DNA of 64,000 bases from Pirellulaceae bacterium (GTDB taxonomy: Bacteria; Planctomycetota; Planctomycetia; Pirellulales; Pirellulaceae): contig JAHBXT010000004.1 of assembly GCA_019636385.1 (NCBI GenBank), forward strand, positions 434,001 to 498,000, in the 5' to 3' direction. The notes below the pieces were generated by a model. The model made no database searches, was not told where the DNA came from, and saw only the letters and a program-made list of their open reading frames with translations. Of the stretch, positions 61,617 to 64,000 are shown one piece after another. The position numbers and the translations under genes were made by a program. The first letter of the stretch is position 1; each line of letters starts with the position of its first letter.

Positions 61617-64000
61617 TTACGTCTTTGCTACCTGAATGCCGATAGTCACGTCTTGCCCGGCAATTTGATGTTTTTGTGAGGGCACGTCGTCTGGGACAGG
61701 TCTTAGATGCAATACAACCGTCAACGTCTCAGAAATGATGTACGACCGATTCTGCTCGACCGCCGTGCTCAAACCACCTTGCTCAAAATCCAAGCACAGC
61801 TCGATACGCGCGTCGCGCTGTAGGTTGAGCGACTTGCGAAAATCTTGAATCAGTCGCACCAGATCTCGAGCATTACCTTCGGCGATCAGCTCTGGAGTCA
61901 ATTCAGTCGACAACACGACGACGCTCTGGCGCCCCTGAGCTGCCGTCCAGCCGCTCTTGGCCTGCAAGCGAACCTGCACATCTTGATCGTCCAGTTGTAT
62001 TTGTTGTCCTTGAATTTCAAAACGAATGCAGTTCTGCTGATTCATCTCGGTCAACAGGGCTGCACCATCGGCCTGCTCCAAATGTTTCTTCACCAGCGGC
62101 ATCAACTTGCCGACCTTGGGGCCGAGCAGTTTGAAATTCGGCACAATTTTGTATTCGATGTATTGGCTGTTGCCAGTGTTGTAGTGGATATGCTTGACGT
62201 TCAGCTCGGCCTTGACAATCTCGTCGTGTTCGTCCAGCCAGTTCGTGTGCTGGTCGCTGGTCAGGCTGACTTGCACGCTGGCCAGTGGCTGGCGGACTTT
62301 TAACTTGGCGTCCATGCGGGCGCTGCGGCCCAGCGAAGCGATCTCGCGCAGCAGCGACATCCGCTGGGCTAGTAATTCGTCCTGGTGATCGACATTGGCA
62401 TTTGGAAAATCGCACAAGTGGACGCTTTCGCGCACGCGGCCTAGCACAGGCAACGTCAGCGATTGCCAGATGGCCTCAGCGAGAAACGGAACAAATGGTG
62501 CGATTAGCTTAGACAGCTCGACCAGCACTTCATACAGCGTCCAATAGGCGTCAGACTTGTCGACCGATTGCCCGGCGAGCGACTCGCCCCAGAAGCGATC
62601 TCGACAACGACGCAAGTACCAATTACTCAGCCCGTCTACAAAAGCGTTGATCCGCTGACAAGCGGTGTAGCTGTCGTAACCATCCATGCGCTGGATGACT
62701 TCGGCCACGGTGCTGGACAATTCGCTCATAATCCAGCGATCCAGTTCACCGCGCTGGGCGATGGGACGATAACTGGCGGCACCGGCCAGCTCAGCAGCGG
62801 TCAGTTGATCCAAGCTGTCGGTGATCTCGGCGGGCCCGGCGAATTTGTCCAATTGTGCGTACATCGTAAAGAAGCTCAGCACATTCCAAATACGGAGCAT
62901 GAATTCTGGTATGCTGTCTCGAATGGCTCGCTCGCTGTAGATGATGGAACTCCACGGCGGCTGGTTGGCATAAAAATACCAGCGTAGCGCATCGGCACCG
63001 TAGGTATCAAATATCTCTTGAGGGCTGCGATAATTGCGCAATTGCTTGGACATCTTGCCGACGCGCAGCGCGTAATTACCATCGCCGAAAGCCTGTCGAG
63101 CATCCTCTTCCGTCAGGCAGGCAGCCCCATCAGCGGTTTTGCGTCCATCTTTGCTTTCGTACCACTCGGCCAGCATTAGCCCCAGCACGATACAATTTCT
63201 GAACGGATGGGGAAACGGCTGCTGACCGGCACCTGTGGGTTTGCCGCTTGGATCGCCGAACAGCATGGTGCTGATAGCCAGTTGACTGTAGAACCAGCCT
63301 CGAGTCTGATCGATGGCTTCGCTGATGAAATCCGCTGGAAAAGCGGCCTCAAATTGCCTCTGCCCCTGATGTGGATAACCCCACTGCGCAAACGGCATCG
63401 CCCCGGAATCGTACCAGCAGTCGATGACTTCCGGCACGCGCCGCATTGTGGATCCAGGAGCGAACGGCGAATCATAGGTCACGGCATCGATGTAGGGCTT
63501 ATGCACCTTCAAATCTTCCACCAACTCCGGATCGGCTTGCTTGGCGCGCTGCCAGACCTCCATGCCAGCGGCCCCGGGCTTGGCAATCAGTTCGGCGTAG
63601 CTGCTGATCGCCTCGCGGTGGCCGGTCTGTTCACACTGCCAGATCGGAAGAGGCGTACCCCAATAGCGCTCACGCGACAGCGCCCAATCCACGTTGCTTT
63701 GCAGAAAGTTGCCGAAGCGACCATCGCGAATGTTTTCGGGTAGCCAACCGATCTGCGAGTTGTTGGCCAGCATGGCGTCGCGAAACTGAGTTGTACGAAT
63801 GAACCAGCTCTCGCGCGGATATTGAATCAGCGGGTCTTGTTCTGCTCGCCAACAAAACGGATAGTCGTGCAGGTATTGATCTAAAAACAGCAGCCTGCCA
63901 TCTTCCTTGAGCTGCCGCGTAATGGCCTTGTCGGCGTCCTTAACCCACACACCCTTTTGCGGCGGATAATCGTCGGTGAACTTTCCGTCGGGGCCTACAG
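61617..64000 (-). CDS. ileS: Isoleucyl-tRNA synthetase, C-terminal part (runs off the right edge)
   Basis: About 794 residues of the C-terminal two thirds are present; the frame remains open through position 64000, so the N-terminal HIGH part lies outside. The editing/core junction is seen as WVKDADKAITRQL and SNVDWALSRERYWGTPLPIW. VIDCWYDSGAMPFAQWGYPHQ and GKMSKQLRNYRSP (near 63045) follow. The KMSK-x-x-x-N-Y context and the absence of a terminal zinc-finger resemble type 2 (eukaryotic-like) IleRS. Anticodon-binding sequence ends at VTIGIQVAKT. A direct gene partner is purN, one base downstream. GTG at 63950 is internal, not the start. Confidence 0.95.
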   Translation of the reverse strand, partial: VGPDGKFTDDYPPQKGVWVKDADKAITRQLKEDGRLLFLDQYLHDYPFCWRAEQDPLIQYPRESWFIRTTQFRDAMLANNSQIGWLPENIRDGRFGNFLQSNVDWALSRERYWGTPLPIWQCEQTGHREAISSYAELIAKPGAAGMEVWQRAKQADPELVEDLKVHKPYIDAVTYDSPFAPGSTMRRVPEVIDCWYDSGAMPFAQWGYPHQGQRQFEAAFPADFISEAIDQTRGWFYSQLAISTMLFGDPSGKPTGAGQQPFPHPFRNCIVLGLMLAEWYESKDGRKTADGAACLTEEDARQAFGDGNYALRVGKMSKQLRNYRSPQEIFDTYGADALRWYFYANQPPWSSIIYSERAIRDSIPEFMLRIWNVLSFFTMYAQLDKFAGPAEITDSLDQLTAAELAGAASYRPIAQRGELDRWIMSELSSTVAEVIQRMDGYDSYTACQRINAFVDGLSNWYLRRCRDRFWGESLAGQSVDKSDAYWTLYEVLVELSKLIAPFVPFLAEAIWQSLTLPVLGRVRESVHLCDFPNANVDHQDELLAQRMSLLREIASLGRSARMDAKLKVRQPLASVQVSLTSDQHTNWLDEHDEIVKAELNVKHIHYNTGNSQYIEYKIVPNFKLLGPKVGKLMPLVKKHLEQADGAALLTEMNQQNCIRFEIQGQQIQLDDQDVQVRLQAKSGWTAAQGRQSVVVLSTELTPELIAEGNARDLVRLIQDFRKSLNLQRDARIELCLDFEQGGLSTAVEQNRSYIISETLTVVLHLRPVPDDVPSQKHQIAGQDVTIGIQVAKT

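Overview
The window looks like core chromosome from a planctomycete of the Pirellula/Rhodopirellula type. That is inferred from the gene set. It carries a PEP-CTERM surface protein, a small Lys-rich 'small basic protein' of the PVC superphylum, two Gfo/Idh/MocA oxidoreductases, fused redoxin/heme/copper-monooxygenase proteins, futalosine-route menaquinone genes and many long exported proteins of low complexity. Genes lie on both strands in short operons. No rRNA, tRNA, CRISPR array, insertion sequence or prophage was recognised.

Layout. 1-878: 5' part of a membrane protein running off the left edge. 1291-7329: sugar module of cupin, sugar isomerase, Gfo/Idh/MocA oxidoreductase and a hydrolase-like gene on the minus strand, with a DUF4432 aldose-epimerase-like gene divergent. 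7376-10884: redoxin/heme/copper monooxygenase with EF-hands, PEP-CTERM protein, small basic protein and a strong terminator. 11047-15093: oligoendopeptidase F and methionyl-tRNA synthetase. 15130-23424: C45-like exported protein, Sfp-type phosphopantetheinyl transferase, then a minus-strand series from ECF sigma factor through a putative anti-sigma protein and a DUF6263-like protein to DprA and DinG. 23794-30231: mqnA-mqnC and sucA-sucB. 30505-36536: exported Pro/Ser-rich and TPR proteins, YjbQ and small proteins. 36720-47050: ThrS, MFS transporter, second Gfo/Idh/MocA, AroH chorismate mutase, NtrC-type regulator, MutL and an esterase. 47148-54130: minus-strand redox cluster of hexaheme cytochrome, Tat-type amidohydrolase, PQQ-type propeller and a second redoxin/heme/copper monooxygenase. 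54486-60822: an ArsR-controlled sulfurtransferase/RND-efflux locus. 60986-64000: purN and the 3' part of ileS, running off the right edge.

The most interesting locus is 54486-60822. An ArsR-family repressor, a cytoplasmic rhodanese with a membrane tail, an exported rhodanese-like protein, a membrane-fusion protein and an RND pump lie in a row. Two 20-bp sites with the same geometry (ATATCG-N8-CGATAT) overlap the predicted promoters of the regulator and of the first rhodanese. This resembles the E. coli ygaVP and the bigR-type sulfide-response systems, but with an exported sulfurtransferase and a dedicated pump. Other points are altered key residues in several conserved enzymes (DinG, the C45-like protein, the NtrC-type regulator), a large insertion in ThrS, and dispersed hairpin repeats between genes.

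All function calls were made by reading translations and motifs by eye. No database search was possible.
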